Source: Capsulimonadaceae bacterium
GTDB taxonomy: Bacteria; Armatimonadota; Armatimonadia; Armatimonadales; Capsulimonadaceae
NCBI GenBank assembly: GCA_031292625.1
Contig: JARLGU010000010.1
Location: 21,451-85,450, forward strand
DNA length: 64,000 nucleotides
Direction: 5' to 3'
Every line of letters begins with the position of its first letter. Positions within the stretch are counted from its first letter, which is position 1. The notes under the pieces were generated by a model. The model was not told where the DNA came from, ran no database searches, and saw nothing but the letters and a program-made list of their open reading frames with translations. This document shows positions 27,501-36,272 of the stretch, piece by piece. A program made the translations under genes and the position numbers.

Positions 27501-27672
27501 TTACATCCACTGCGGCCCCGGCGGCGGACATCGTGGTTTCTCCGCTTGCGCAGGCGATGATTGGCCAGCCGTCGCGAAGGCCGAGGGCGGGATCCGCCCC
27601 GGCTGGCTGGCAGGGCGATAGCAGGGCGAACAGGACGCAAGTAACGAGTAGCGGCCGTTGACGGGAGAACAT
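24508..27672 (-). CDS. Secreted GH13-like alpha-glucan hydrolase, multidomain
   Basis: Large protein of 1054 residues with a signal peptide (LLVTCVLFALLSPCQPAGA). Residues about 25-230 form a beta-rich N-terminal domain. A GH13-type barrel follows, with FEGVRIDSCVGHP (catalytic Asp near 394), ILLPES (general acid Glu near 447) and LNNHDT (third acid near 512). A beta-sandwich comes next, and the last 350 residues are a further beta-rich region ending in a probable carbohydrate-binding domain (APAAGTYRIQFELRNSG). The ATG at 27670-27672 has AGGTGA upstream. A LacI-type palindrome overlaps its promoter, and a LacI gene diverges from it. The exact linkage cut is unknown. Confidence 0.82.
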   Translation of the reverse strand: MFSRQRPLLVTCVLFALLSPCQPAGADPALGLRDGWPIIACASGETTMSAAGAAVDVTVDDRSAVAGHIVPVVAALDGGVIEATYTLRKGTLIERYAPFGAMGSGAWLRSLTYTNTSDARQDLTGAIMRIAPALKPGGSVWNPSPLWMAEADAGQTLHVAYTSMEDAYSLDTSHGIIAANVDAEWRLNPGQSAKIGSMGIWIRSGDSTDFRMEAQRWYSAAGIHVPVPTPNWLATAILYEANAGGHIESRYSDVGGFDALAHHLDYLHDLGINAIWHNFVFAFKTPPDGATGGWNPYVPLDYTKIDTVLGGSEALKRLTDKARTLGIHNIAEIVPWASAFPTSPELDEWWYAGRNGQRKPIEGLHPMDYASPPWQAVMHDSCRRIARDFGFEGVRIDSCVGHPNWTSPLTNHASLSSIGGPLGIMKAARDGIIEGGALDTGDVPILLPESPDLPEYFRLTPLGYGGEFTGFFEHELPADLTDAPKIVDRLREMLERQRGSLPEGAMTLRTLNNHDTVIANGRVQQRFGAGLSRAFLGLCLATPGVPMIYQEQEIGDYDAIRPMLWARRQLHELGAGEPDYYAATFAPQVFTVVSTLNGSRALALVNLSGATVSGKVSLSQALHIETGTPVVDGVSGRSASISDGGFIWTLAPYETALMRIGGTKSITPAPVERFAGETYAAARLAPASSLVWNKGEISLELSIGNDPVTKTVDGARTTIVLPYGKIVVNRTSRGATVQADFAEGAPALRLVAHGADRWLVSGRTAILNDRALQRHFPFPAESNYRWNRKIAWGSAGWGRLYNGVAPDGRLWQSITEPLHPDEPGLAFVGRDGSGIALTDIATDAENVVLTDCTDEVNSEPYRLETRFYATDADLSPRVRAFGLGTQWQADNSLLPTANQRGLHARFTIETIDRDARSRFTHPRLPVQRTAMHETLAGAKTKYLHSFAVWLPEPGEVRWDGFAPAAGTYRIQFELRNSGQSAEGTDFDEAYTVRVDGVVQPLTWIKRGTSTFGNAYFGFAETPPIDLSKTSHSITITSTRPWAAVREHYKLVEAK

Positions 27673-27694
27673 GGAGGTCACCTGTGAATATCTT

Positions 27695-27720
27695 ATGATA
27701 AGAGTTAATGATCTTATCAT
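27695..27720. promoter_or_regulatory. Palindromic operator at the GH13-like gene promoter
   Basis: Perfect nine-base arms ATGATAAGA (27695-27703) and TCTTATCAT (27712-27720) are eight bases apart. They overlap the -10 box of the GH13-like promoter, a position suited to repression. Confidence 0.65.
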
Positions 27721-27739
27721 GAATCCCTCGGCCTGTCAA
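27711..27739 (-). promoter_or_regulatory. Promoter of the GH13-like gene
   Basis: On the minus strand TTGACA (27734-27739) and TAAGAT (27711-27716) are 17 bases apart. Confidence 0.75.
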
Positions 27740-27799
27740 TCGTTAATGGGGGCGATACCCTTCCAATATCCTCGAGGCTCTCTGATCTTCGATGTTCTC

Positions 27800-27828
27800 T
27801 TGACACCTGGTTAATGATGTGTTATAGT
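27800..27828 (+). promoter_or_regulatory. Promoter of the LacI gene at 27.9 kb
   Basis: TTGACA (27800-27805) and TATAGT (27823-27828) are 17 bases apart. A near-perfect palindrome follows at once. Confidence 0.82.
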
Positions 27829-27831
27829 AGG

Positions 27832-27851
27832 TACATACAGCGCTATATGTA
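27832..27851. promoter_or_regulatory. LacI-type operator
   Basis: A 20-base palindrome centred on AGCGCT, with 18 of 20 positions symmetrical (arms TACATACAGC and GCTATATGTA). It begins four bases after the -10 box, so a bound repressor would block the transcription start. The AGCGCT core with flanking A/T is common in LacI-family sites. Confidence 0.7.
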
Positions 27852-27888
27852 TTAGATGAGTGGGCTATACAGCGTTTGATTAGATGCC

Positions 27889-28926
27889 ATGATTACACTT
27901 GACGATGTTGCTAAGCAGGCTGGGGTCTCAACGTCGACGGTCTCGATTGTCGTGAACAATCGACATGTCCGCGGCGTGAGCGTGTCGCCGGCAACAAGGG
28001 AGCGAGTTCTCCACGTTGCGCGCGAAATGGGCTATACGCCGAACAGTCTGGCCCGGGCGGTCGCAACCGGCAAGAACCGTGTCCTGGGATTTATTAAGGA
28101 CGATCTGGCTGCTGAACTCGCGATGCGCATCATGGTCGGCGCGCAGCAGGAGTGCGAGATCGCTGACTATCTTATCAAACCGTTTCAACTCTCACATCCG
28201 GCGATCGCAAGCGATCTTGTGAGGAAATGCCTCGGACAACGCGTCGCCGGAATTATCGTCGTCAATCTGCCGGACGATGCGCTGGCTATCGTCCTCCACG
28301 AGGCGAAAACGGCGGAAGTTCCCGTCGTAATGGTGGACAGTCCGTCTCCGAATGCATCGTGCATCCAAATTACTTCCGACGCGGAGCAAGGGGTTCGCCT
28401 CATGTGCGGCCACCTCGTTGAGCAAGGACATAAGCGTATCGCCTTCATCGGCGGTCCGGCGGACTCCGTCGTTTCGCAGGAGCGCAAAAGGATTTTTCGC
28501 GACGCGTGCCTTGAGTATGGATTAGATATTAGGGAAGATATGATTGTCGATACGTCCTGGGGAGAGACCGATATTGTGAAAGCAGCTGTTGCGCCGCTCC
28601 TGGCTCGCCCGGTGGAGCACCGGCCGACAGCCCTGTTTTGCGCTGGAGACGCGATCGCCATGATGAGCGTTAAGACTGCGCGCCGCTGTGGTCTTCGCGT
28701 TCCCAAGGATGTCAGTGTCACCGGCTATTCGAACGCGTCGTATGCCTATCTTTGCGATCCGGCGCTCACGACTGTTGCGCAGGATTTTGTTGAAATGGGA
28801 CGCATCGCCGTGCGGCATGTACTGGCGTTGGCGGCAGACAAGGACTGCGCCGCGAAGAGCGCCATTGTCAAGGTGCCGACATCGCTCGTTGTACGGGAAT
28901 CGACTTGGGGACCAGACTGGGTATAG
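27889..28926 (+). CDS. LacI family transcriptional regulator
   Basis: 345-residue repressor-type protein. The N-terminal helix-turn-helix reads [22 protein letters not shown], with the hinge helix [25 protein letters not shown]. The sugar-binding domain includes [20 protein letters not shown] and [18 protein letters not shown], typical of the periplasmic-binding-like fold. It is followed on the same strand by a DUF1559 pilin and a GH74 enzyme and diverges from the GH13-like gene; a palindrome immediately after its promoter implies autoregulation. The inducer is probably a glucan or xyloglucan fragment, by context. Confidence 0.92.
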   Translation: MITLDDVAKQAGVSTSTVSIVVNNRHVRGVSVSPATRERVLHVAREMGYTPNSLARAVATGKNRVLGFIKDDLAAELAMRIMVGAQQECEIADYLIKPFQLSHPAIASDLVRKCLGQRVAGIIVVNLPDDALAIVLHEAKTAEVPVVMVDSPSPNASCIQITSDAEQGVRLMCGHLVEQGHKRIAFIGGPADSVVSQERKRIFRDACLEYGLDIREDMIVDTSWGETDIVKAAVAPLLARPVEHRPTALFCAGDAIAMMSVKTARRCGLRVPKDVSVTGYSNASYAYLCDPALTTVAQDFVEMGRIAVRHVLALAADKDCAAKSAIVKVPTSLVVRESTWGPDWV

Positions 28927-28985
28927 ACGGCCAACCACCGCCCCAAGCAAGACCTACCGTCGGCCTGAGGATTGGAGAAACCAAT

Positions 28986-29783
28986 ATGAAGCGATCAATA
29001 GCCTTTACTTTAATAGAGTTGCTAGTTGTTATAGTTATTATTGCAATATTAGCAGCAATTTTATTTCCCGTGTTTGCGACGGCCCGTGAGAAGGCGCGTC
29101 AGACGCAGTGCGCTTCTAACGAAAAGCAGCTTGGGCTTGCCTTTTTGCAGTATACGCAGGACTTTGATGAGAATTATCCGCCAGCGTTTATTCAGATGAG
29201 CGTTAGTCCATGGACTGTTCAGGAAGTCTGGGATCAGGTGGTCTTCCCGTACACGAAGAGCAAGAACGTTCTTACGTGCCCCGACGACACGGTTGCGCGA
29301 CAGTCATGGATGACGACGGGACCGCGAACATACGCGCTTCCGGCTTCACAGTACAACACCGATTGTATCTATTTTGGATGTGAGGTGAATGCCGCGGGCT
29401 TACTCGTCGGGGCGACGCCGAACCAGAGCCAGATCGCTTCGCCGTCTCAGCTTATCATGTTGGCGGAGGCGCCGAACGTGAACAATATTATCAATTACGC
29501 CACGTCCAGCGTGTTCGTCTGCTCCCCCTCCTACAGCTCCTCGTGCAACTGGGGCCCGATCGCGGGCCAATCGGGCGAGCCGAATGGGGCTGCCAACCCG
29601 CTTCATAATGGTGGATGGAACTACATATTTTCGGACGGACATGTCAAATATCTGCAGCCATCGCAGACCGTTGGGGCCGGGATCGGCGGCGCGGGCAAAG
29701 GATTGCGGGCTGATGGCGTGACGCAGTATACATGTTCTCTGACAACGCCCTGCGGCTACTGGACCAGAGCGGATGGTGACTAA
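28986..29783 (+). CDS. DUF1559 (H-X9-DG) type IV pilin-like protein
   Basis: 265-residue pilin-like protein. The leader MKRSIA precedes [19 protein letters not shown]; the residue before the cleavage site is Ala instead of the usual Gly. The box near the C-terminus reads [18 protein letters not shown], matching H-X9-DG. GGAG lies eight bases before the ATG at 28986, so the GTG frame start at 28905 is rejected. It lies 59 bases after the LacI gene and is followed within a few bases by the GH74 gene, so the three form one transcription unit. Confidence 0.9.
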   Translation: MKRSIAFTLIELLVVIVIIAILAAILFPVFATAREKARQTQCASNEKQLGLAFLQYTQDFDENYPPAFIQMSVSPWTVQEVWDQVVFPYTKSKNVLTCPDDTVARQSWMTTGPRTYALPASQYNTDCIYFGCEVNAAGLLVGATPNQSQIASPSQLIMLAEAPNVNNIINYATSSVFVCSPSYSSSCNWGPIAGQSGEPNGAANPLHNGGWNYIFSDGHVKYLQPSQTVGAGIGGAGKGLRADGVTQYTCSLTTPCGYWTRADGD

Positions 29784-29787
29784 TCCG

Positions 29788-32115
29788 ATGCGTGATGATA
29801 GATTACCAGCGATGAACAAGATTCCTTTAACCAGGGAAGGCATTCTGCTAAGGATCGTCCTGATTGTACAGACCGCCCTGGCGCTCTCGATTTTGCCGGT
29901 CCCGATGGCGGCGTGCGTTGCCGGCGCGGCCGTTACCGATCCAGCGCCAATGACCGCAACGCAGCCATATGTGTGGAAAAACGTACGCATGGAGGGCATG
30001 GGGTTCGTCACGGGCGTCGTGGTTCATCCCAAACAACCCGGACTTGTCTACATAAGAACCGATGTCGGCGGCTGCTACCGTTGGAACGCCCAAACGCGAT
30101 CATGGATACCTCTGATGGACGGTTTTGATCTGGAGCACTGGCCGGGCGGTCTCGAAAGTATCGCGATCGATCCGCAAAACCCAAATACCGTATACGCGGC
30201 CGGGACGTTCTGCAAAACCGCCGATATTTACCGGTCTGGCGATCGTGGAACGACGTGGGCGCCCTTAGGATTGCGAACCAGCACCGGCAAAGCAGTTGTC
30301 ATGGCCGCCAATGGCGAGTACCGCGGAGCCGGTGAACGCCTCGCTGTGAGCCCGTCTAATAGCGCGAGCATCTTCTTTGGCTCCCGCTCGGACGGTCTGT
30401 TTCACTCCGCTGATGCCGGCAAGACGTGGTCGCATATAGACAGCCTGCCGAACTCCGGCACGGCGAAATTTGGGGTGACGTTCGTCCAGTTTAGCGTCGA
30501 CGGCAAGCTCGCGTATGCTGGCGTGGCGGGCGCTGGGGTCTACCGGAGCGCGGACGATGGCGGATCGTGGAGTCTGCTTGCTGCCGCGCCGTCGGCGGAT
30601 GCGTTTCCCTGCCGCGCCGCGGTCGCGTCAAATGGTGACGTCTATGTCACGTTTGCCAGCGTAAATGGCAATGCTGGCGGGCTGTACAAGATCGGCGCGC
30701 CGGGGGTGGTCACGGATGTGACGCCGGAAGGCAAGCACCGGGGATATGTCGGAGTCACGGTGGATCCGCATGATCCAACAAGGGTTGCGACGTTCTGCGG
30801 CTCCTTCAGCGTGCAAACGCTCTTTGTCTCGCGTGACGGTGCGGCAACGTGGGCGCATTCCCACTTCAAATACACGGTTCCTGGTTGGTGGGCTCGATAC
30901 GAGCTGGCCGCCGATGGCGCGTTCGGCTACTCGTCAGCCCTCGTGCTCGATCCCACGCAGCCCGGATCTGCCTGGGCCGCCGACGGTTTCGGGGCGTTTC
31001 ACACCGCCGATCTGTTTGCCGAAAACCCAGTATGGACTGCCGAGATGAACAATCTGGAGGAACTCGTCGTGCTTGCGCTGACCAGCCCTTCCACGGGAGC
31101 GCCTTTGATTAGCGGTACCGCGGATATGCACGGTTTCCGGCATGCGGACCTCGACGCGGTTCCGGACAAGACCCTTGCCAACAACGTTTTCGGCGACACG
31201 GAAAGCCTCGATTTTTGCGAGGCGCATCCGAACGTCATCGTACGAGCCGGCGGCGGGGAGAACGATGGCAAGGCGAGCAACGGCTATTCGACGGATGGCG
31301 GCGCAACCTGGAGGTCATTCGCCAACTTTCCAAGCCACTACAACAACGGCAAGGTGGCAATCTCGGCGACTGACCCGAATCTGATCATATGGGCGCCCGA
31401 ATCGAATCACTGGGATCGGAACGACCCGCTCAATACGGTTTATCCCGTCCGCTCCGTCGATGGCGGCCAAACGTGGCAACCGGTCGAGGGCGCTCAACGC
31501 AACCAGGGTGTACTCGGAATGTGGTTCGGAAGCACTCCGCTCGCGGCCGACCGGGTCGACGGGAACCTGTTCTACTTCTACGAGATGGGCGATAACGTCA
31601 ACGGGAAATGGCATGGCCCGCAAATGCGGCGTAGCATGGATGGCGGCGCACACTGGCAGGTGACATGCACTTCGTTGCCGCAATGGTATGAGGTGTCCGT
31701 GAAAACCGTCCCAGGGTTTCGTGGGGACGTGTGGCTCTCGTGCGCGAACGGGCGGCCGTTGGTTCGCTCAGTCGATGCAGGCGTAACGTTCAATCCGGTG
31801 CCGCGTCTGGACAAGGTTTGGCAATTCGCCTTTGGCAAGAACAAGCCTGGCGTGTCTTACCCGTCCGTCTATGTTCTGGCCGTTATAGACGGCCAGGAGG
31901 GCCTCTTCCGGTCTGACGACCTGCTGGGTTTTCCACCTTCCGGCAGCGCCAGCGCTCACTGGGTCCGCGTGAACGGCGAAGAGGGGTTCGGCGGCGCGAC
32001 GTGCATGGTGGGCGACCGGCAGGTTTACGGCCGTGTCTATGTCGGCGCCGGAGGGCGTGGAATCCTCTACGGGACCATCGACCCTAAGACAACACTCATT
32101 ACCGCGCGTCCGTAG
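29788..32115 (+). CDS. Secreted GH74-like xyloglucanase
   Basis: About 775 residues, with an N-terminal membrane-spanning or signal segment (LLRIVLIVQTALALSILPVPMAAC). The catalytic region is two seven-bladed propellers of the GH74 type: YVWKNVRMEGMGFVTGVVVHP, then YIRTDVGGCYRWN, where the Asp is a likely catalytic residue. Repeated sialidase-like Asp boxes follow (SADAGKTWSH, SADDGGSWSLL, STDGGATWRSF, SVDGGQTWQPV). Expected action is endo-hydrolysis of xyloglucan. The start is uncertain: a GTG at 29773 overlaps the pilin gene, and ATGs lie at 29788 and 29812. It is the last gene of the LacI-pilin-GH74 unit. Confidence 0.9.
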   Translation: MRDDRLPAMNKIPLTREGILLRIVLIVQTALALSILPVPMAACVAGAAVTDPAPMTATQPYVWKNVRMEGMGFVTGVVVHPKQPGLVYIRTDVGGCYRWNAQTRSWIPLMDGFDLEHWPGGLESIAIDPQNPNTVYAAGTFCKTADIYRSGDRGTTWAPLGLRTSTGKAVVMAANGEYRGAGERLAVSPSNSASIFFGSRSDGLFHSADAGKTWSHIDSLPNSGTAKFGVTFVQFSVDGKLAYAGVAGAGVYRSADDGGSWSLLAAAPSADAFPCRAAVASNGDVYVTFASVNGNAGGLYKIGAPGVVTDVTPEGKHRGYVGVTVDPHDPTRVATFCGSFSVQTLFVSRDGAATWAHSHFKYTVPGWWARYELAADGAFGYSSALVLDPTQPGSAWAADGFGAFHTADLFAENPVWTAEMNNLEELVVLALTSPSTGAPLISGTADMHGFRHADLDAVPDKTLANNVFGDTESLDFCEAHPNVIVRAGGGENDGKASNGYSTDGGATWRSFANFPSHYNNGKVAISATDPNLIIWAPESNHWDRNDPLNTVYPVRSVDGGQTWQPVEGAQRNQGVLGMWFGSTPLAADRVDGNLFYFYEMGDNVNGKWHGPQMRRSMDGGAHWQVTCTSLPQWYEVSVKTVPGFRGDVWLSCANGRPLVRSVDAGVTFNPVPRLDKVWQFAFGKNKPGVSYPSVYVLAVIDGQEGLFRSDDLLGFPPSGSASAHWVRVNGEEGFGGATCMVGDRQVYGRVYVGAGGRGILYGTIDPKTTLITARP

Positions 32116-32157
32116 GGTGGATACAGGCTCAACGCGCTCGCGATCGTCGAGCACTAT

Positions 32158-33318
32158 CTACAGCCATGCGTCCGCATAGTCGAGCCACGCGCTCCAGTCT
32201 TCGGTCGTCATGGCGTGGCGGCCTGGGCGGATGAAATGCCCGAGGCGTGTTTTGAGCAGGACGCCGGTTTCCGGCATCTCGTGTACATCGATTCCCTCGC
32301 CTGAGACGAGGCGGTAGACGGGATCGGCGGCGTTCAGCATGGCGAATGAGCCCGCTGGGTTTGCCCACAAATCCTCCGTCGCGCTCGAGACGAGCACCGG
32401 GCGCGGCGCGCAGAGGGCGATGAGAGCGTGCTGATCGAAGGGCAGCTTGTCCGGACTTGCGTTATATTGCTTGAAGTTCGCGCAAAACCAGTGGGGAAAC
32501 GCCGTGTTGATTTGCTGAACGGTTTCCCTCTGAGACCACTCGTTTCCCAGATCGCGGGACGGTCCCGCGCCGCCGCAACCGGATTGACTGGAGATCACGA
32601 GAGCGGCGCGTGGATCCATTGCTCCCGCGAGCAGGGCCGTTTTGCCGTTGCGTGAATGACCGGCGAGAGCGATTCTCTTCGCGTCTACCGCACCGTCGTT
32701 CGACAGAAAATCGATCGCGCGGGATAGGCTCCATGCCCAGCAGGCGATCGTTGCCGGAGCATCGCCGCCGTCGGGCTCCACGCCTGGCGGCAAGAAGCCG
32801 GCCAATCGTTGCGCGGCCGTATATTTATCGTCCGGGACCGCGTCTCCATTGAAAAACGTCGCCAACGCGTAACCCCGCGCGATGATCGCCGCCGCTGGCC
32901 ACGTGCCGGTCTCCGTGCCACGTTCAGCCTCAACGTCCGCGCCTGAGACGCGTTTCGCCAGCTGAGGCCGGATCGCGGCATCGGGAAGAATGCGGTGATT
33001 GCCGCCGAAGTTCAGCCCGAGAAAGCAGCCAGCCGGGGTTGTCGCCGCGTTCGGCGTGATCAAGAGCAACTCAATGTGGGCATCGGGACTTGTCGTGTCG
33101 ATGTCGATTTCGCGCAGCGTCCCGCAGCCGTCGAGCGCGTTCCGATCGGTGCGTACGACGGTGGCGCGCAATTGTCCCGGCGCGGATGGTATCTGCCCGT
33201 ATTCCTCTCGCTGAATAAGCGCCGACAGGGCAGGGCGGCAGACTTCGTTCCACTGCGTTGACGTTAATGCGCGGCCGCCGCCGGGCAGAGCCAACGGATC
33301 GGGCAGGTTCAAGGACAT
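32158..33318 (-). CDS. Glucuronoyl esterase-like alpha/beta hydrolase, CE15
   Basis: 386-residue serine esterase. The nucleophile elbow GHSRNGKTALLAGAMD (Ser near residue 218) and the following SSQSGCGGAGPSR match CE15 glucuronoyl esterases, which cut ester bonds between lignin and glucuronoxylan. An acidic residue in SATEDLWANP and the His in RLGHFIRPGRH complete a plausible triad. There is no obvious signal peptide, which is unusual for a lignin-facing enzyme. The ATG at 33316-33318 has GGTGA upstream; the longer frame to 33408 overlaps the GH4 gene. It is the last gene after GH4, 37 bases downstream. Confidence 0.85.
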   Translation of the reverse strand: MSLNLPDPLALPGGGRALTSTQWNEVCRPALSALIQREEYGQIPSAPGQLRATVVRTDRNALDGCGTLREIDIDTTSPDAHIELLLITPNAATTPAGCFLGLNFGGNHRILPDAAIRPQLAKRVSGADVEAERGTETGTWPAAAIIARGYALATFFNGDAVPDDKYTAAQRLAGFLPPGVEPDGGDAPATIACWAWSLSRAIDFLSNDGAVDAKRIALAGHSRNGKTALLAGAMDPRAALVISSQSGCGGAGPSRDLGNEWSQRETVQQINTAFPHWFCANFKQYNASPDKLPFDQHALIALCAPRPVLVSSATEDLWANPAGSFAMLNAADPVYRLVSGEGIDVHEMPETGVLLKTRLGHFIRPGRHAMTTEDWSAWLDYADAWL

Positions 33319-33355
33319 GGATTCACCATCAGGCCTCTCGTTGAGTGCGCTTATG

Positions 33356-34654
33356 CTACTCCTTAGGCCAATTCGCGACGTACTCGCTGTTCTCCTCGAA
33401 CATTTCATCGACCATCTCTGAAATCTTCGGCAGCGTGAGGACGGCCGCAGTCATCGGATCGGCCTGGATAGCCTGACGGATCAATCGGCGGTTCTTCGTG
33501 AGCGTGCCGGTAACCGCCATCTCGTGGACGGCAATGTGCGGGGCCATGACCGCCGCAAGCTGCGGCGGAATCGCGCCGACCCGTCCCGGAGTGATGCCGG
33601 CCTTGCGTGCCACGCAAGGAACCTCGACGATTGCCTGCGGCGGAAGGTTGCTGATCAGTCCGCCGTTAGGCACGTTGCCGTAAAACTCGTTGACCGATCC
33701 CGTTTCCAGCGAGTGGATGATCCACGAGCCGTACTCTAGGCTGCGCTTGTAATTGATCGGGCGCGTGCCGGCGATCTGCTCTTCGATCTCGATCGTACGA
33801 TCCTGGAAGTTTTTGGAGTCGACATTAAAGCCGAAGAATGTGGGCGCTCCGTATTGCGCCGGCGAGTCCTTCGATTTGCAAAACCAGGGATAGTATTCGA
33901 ATTGGTGAATCGGGCCTTCGGCGGGATAGTGGTCGAGGTATGCCAGGAGTTCCAGCGGCGCTCGCAACATCGGGTTTTCGGCGATCTTTTTGTCAGAGAT
34001 GGCCTTCAACATCGGATACATATCTTTGCCGTTGTGTTCGAGGCGCAGGTAGAAGTTGATATGGTTGATCCCGCCGGCCGTGTAGGTAATTTCGTTATGC
34101 GGGATGCCCAACCAATCGCCGAGGCCTTTGTAGGCGGCCTGAATACTGTGGCATAGGCCGATGACTTTGCTCCAGCCGCAATCGCGGAACGTCCAGCAGT
34201 TCATCGCCATCGGGTTTGCGTAGTTGAGCACCCAGGCGTTTGGCGCGACCGCCTGCAGATCCTCGACGATGCCCCGCAACACGGGGGCTGTACGCACGGT
34301 GCGGAAGACGCCGCCCGGCCCAATGGTATCGCTGACTGTCTGGTAAACGCCGTACTTGGCCGGTATGGCGACATCGCTGTGATAATGCTTCAGGCCTCCG
34401 ACCATGATCGTGACGATCACATAGTCGGCGCCTTCGAGCGCCCGGCGGCGATCCGTGGTCGAATCCGTCGTCGCGCGAATGCCAAGGTCGGCCGTCATCT
34501 TGCGTACCAATCGCTCGGAGCGGGTCGCGCGCTCCGCATCAACGTCCATGATCGTCATGTGGATGTCCTGAAGCTCGGGAAAGCTAAACAGATCGACCGA
34601 CACTTCGCGGACGAACTTCGCGCTGCCGCCGCCAATGAATACGATTTTGCTCAC
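33356..34654 (-). CDS. GH4 family alpha-galactosidase/alpha-glucosidase (NAD- and Mn-dependent)
   Basis: 432-residue cytoplasmic glycosidase. The Rossmann motif KIVFIGGGSAKFV binds NAD. The metal and specificity motif GLCHSIQ (near residue 168) is of the CHS type seen in MelA-like alpha-galactosidases; other GH4 subgroups have different residues there. GGINHINFYLRL is the second conserved block. A GTG at 34652-34654 is preceded by AAGGGGG at good distance and gives the normal N-terminus; the frame up to 34702 is an extension. It is followed by the CE15 gene and preceded by a DUF1559 pilin on the same strand. Confidence 0.9.
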   Translation of the reverse strand: MSKIVFIGGGSAKFVREVSVDLFSFPELQDIHMTIMDVDAERATRSERLVRKMTADLGIRATTDSTTDRRRALEGADYVIVTIMVGGLKHYHSDVAIPAKYGVYQTVSDTIGPGGVFRTVRTAPVLRGIVEDLQAVAPNAWVLNYANPMAMNCWTFRDCGWSKVIGLCHSIQAAYKGLGDWLGIPHNEITYTAGGINHINFYLRLEHNGKDMYPMLKAISDKKIAENPMLRAPLELLAYLDHYPAEGPIHQFEYYPWFCKSKDSPAQYGAPTFFGFNVDSKNFQDRTIEIEEQIAGTRPINYKRSLEYGSWIIHSLETGSVNEFYGNVPNGGLISNLPPQAIVEVPCVARKAGITPGRVGAIPPQLAAVMAPHIAVHEMAVTGTLTKNRRLIRQAIQADPMTAAVLTLPKISEMVDEMFEENSEYVANWPKE

Positions 34655-34737
34655 GGAGAATTCCCCCTTGCCGTCCTCTTTCGGGACGATGCAATTGATC
34701 ATCGAAAATGTGTAGAGGTATGAGGTCCTACCAGTGT

Positions 34738-34743
34738 ATTATA
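34738..34743 (-). promoter_or_regulatory. Minus-10 box of the GH4-CE15 unit
   Basis: A perfect TATAAT on the minus strand lies about 85 bases before the GH4 start. No good -35 hexamer is seen, so assistance by an activator is possible. Confidence 0.4.
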
Positions 34744-34919
34744 TCCTGATCCGTCGTTTTGCACGATGCATTGGCGAGGCTTTTAGAGGGGAATCGCGTT
34801 TGGCGGTTAATTTCGCGTAACCCGCGTCAGAGATGCCGGAGCGGCATGCCCCGCGGCATTCTATCGCCGACGCGCTGTTAGGCCCGGTTCATAATTTCGC
34901 TTTACTTGGCGAGTGCGCG

Positions 34920-35753
34920 CTATTCGTAGGCCGACGTCGTGCCGATCGTCGTATCGTCAGGGTTATAAATCAGCGTGTTCGAAGGCGGATACTGGTTCGT
35001 ATATCCCCACGGGTTTGAGCACGCGTTCGCGGCCATTTGGAAGGTATATGGATTCGCCGATGTCGTGACGCTCGGATACCACTTGACGTGTCCGTCGGCC
35101 ATTGCATAGTTGCACCCGCCGGAATGGCGGACGGCCGCGACGGCTCCGTCACAGACATTGTTTCCGGTTCCGGCGCCGCCGGGCACATCCCGTGCGAGTT
35201 CGCTGCCGCCGAGGACCGAAGCGTTCGGATTCGGCATGGCGAATGTTAAAGCGGTACCGGTTGGGATGGACAATCCAGCGGTTGTCGTGTTGGCGCCTCC
35301 AAGGGCATCCGCGAACGCCACGGTGGATGCGGGATATTGCAGGGTGGTTATCGGTCTCGGCGGAAGGGCGCCCGTGCCGTTATTGTATATCATCCCGAGC
35401 AACCAGTTGTACGTATAGTCGAGCGCGCTTCCGCCAATGCTCTGGCTAGGACATGTAAATACCTGGTTGCTTTTGATGTAGGGGTAAACGCAGGCGCACC
35501 AGTTGAAGTTGCTCGGAGATCCGCTGGACGGGCCGACCCGAAGGGGAACCAGCATTTCGTCGTAGTCCTGGGAGTACTGTACGGCGGCGAGCCCAATCTG
35601 CTTCAGGTTGCTCGCACACGACGACTGCCGGGCCTTCTCGCGAGCGGTCGCGAAAACGGGAAACAGAATTGCCGCGAGAATCGCGATAATGGCGATAACA
35701 ACTAGTAATTCGATAAGAGTGAATGCTCGCTTTTTGGAATGCGTCTGTTTCAT
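34920..35753 (-). CDS. DUF1559 (H-X9-DG) type IV pilin-like protein
   Basis: 277 residues. The leader [10 protein letters not shown] precedes FTLIELLVV; the residue before cleavage is Ala. The helix reads through [19 protein letters not shown]. The box is [18 protein letters not shown]. The C-terminal [19 protein letters not shown] resembles the pilin at 7.1 kb, so the two are close paralogues. AGGAGG lies just before the ATG. It stands between the second LacI region (divergent) and the GH4-CE15 genes, with its own promoter. Confidence 0.92.
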   Translation of the reverse strand: MKQTHSKKRAFTLIELLVVIAIIAILAAILFPVFATAREKARQSSCASNLKQIGLAAVQYSQDYDEMLVPLRVGPSSGSPSNFNWCACVYPYIKSNQVFTCPSQSIGGSALDYTYNWLLGMIYNNGTGALPPRPITTLQYPASTVAFADALGGANTTTAGLSIPTGTALTFAMPNPNASVLGGSELARDVPGGAGTGNNVCDGAVAAVRHSGGCNYAMADGHVKWYPSVTTSANPYTFQMAANACSNPWGYTNQYPPSNTLIYNPDDTTIGTTSAYE

Positions 35754-35808
35754 TATACGCTCCTCCTATCGTCGATAACCGGCTCGATTACCTACTTTAG
35801 CTTGAATT

Positions 35809-35837
35809 ATAGTAACATTTGTTTTACGTATTGTCAA
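35809..35837 (-). promoter_or_regulatory. Promoter of the 34.9 kb DUF1559 pilin gene
   Basis: On the minus strand TTGACA (35832-35837) and TACTAT (35809-35814) are 17 bases apart; an overlapping TATAAT lies three bases further on. The leader is about 50 bases. Confidence 0.75.
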
Positions 35838-36237
35838 GGCGAACGCGAACGCGTCAAGGCGGCACTTTCTCGGGCAGACCTTTCTCGCATGGCGAACGCC
35901 TTTGGAATGAGGCTATGTGAAGACTATATTGCTACTGTGACAAAGGTGCGGTGTCACCGCGTACAATTTATCTGCGGCTGCAACAATCCCCCCAGGCATT
36001 ATTGTTGCGCCGATCTTTCGCGAAGCGCGTTGCTAGCTACTTGGAAATCCTCATGGGAGCAAAGATTGGACAGGCCGGTTTGCGTTGGCGGCGCAGTCAG
36101 GCTCGAAGCTTAATTGCGTGGAGCTGCTAGATTTCTTGACCTTGTGGAACCGGTCATTTTCGTGGTGTAGTATTCTATGTCTTGTTTGGAATTAAGACAT
36201 ATGACGTGACATTCATTAAGACTGACTTAAAATTGTC
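35838..36237. other. Intergenic region upstream of the second LacI gene
   Basis: About 400 bases with no gene supported; frames are short and interrupted. It is more A/T-rich than its surroundings. The right end holds an inverted repeat, ATGTCTT (36177-36183) and AAGACAT (36194-36200), and further AAGAC and GTCTT elements up to the LacI promoter. Confidence 0.55.
36177..36200. promoter_or_regulatory. Inverted repeat, candidate operator for the second LacI
   Basis: Perfect seven-base arms ATGTCTT and AAGACAT are ten bases apart. Further copies of AAGAC and GTCTT occur between 36210 and 36240, the last one overlapping the -35 box. Confidence 0.45.
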
Positions 36238-36266
36238 TTGACATAGGTGTACATCAGTGATATACT
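36238..36266 (+). promoter_or_regulatory. Promoter of the second LacI gene
   Basis: TTGACA (36238-36243) and TATACT (36261-36266) are 17 bases apart. The GTG start codon at 36273 falls where transcription should begin, so the mRNA is probably leaderless. Confidence 0.8.
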
Positions 36267-36272
36267 CATGAA

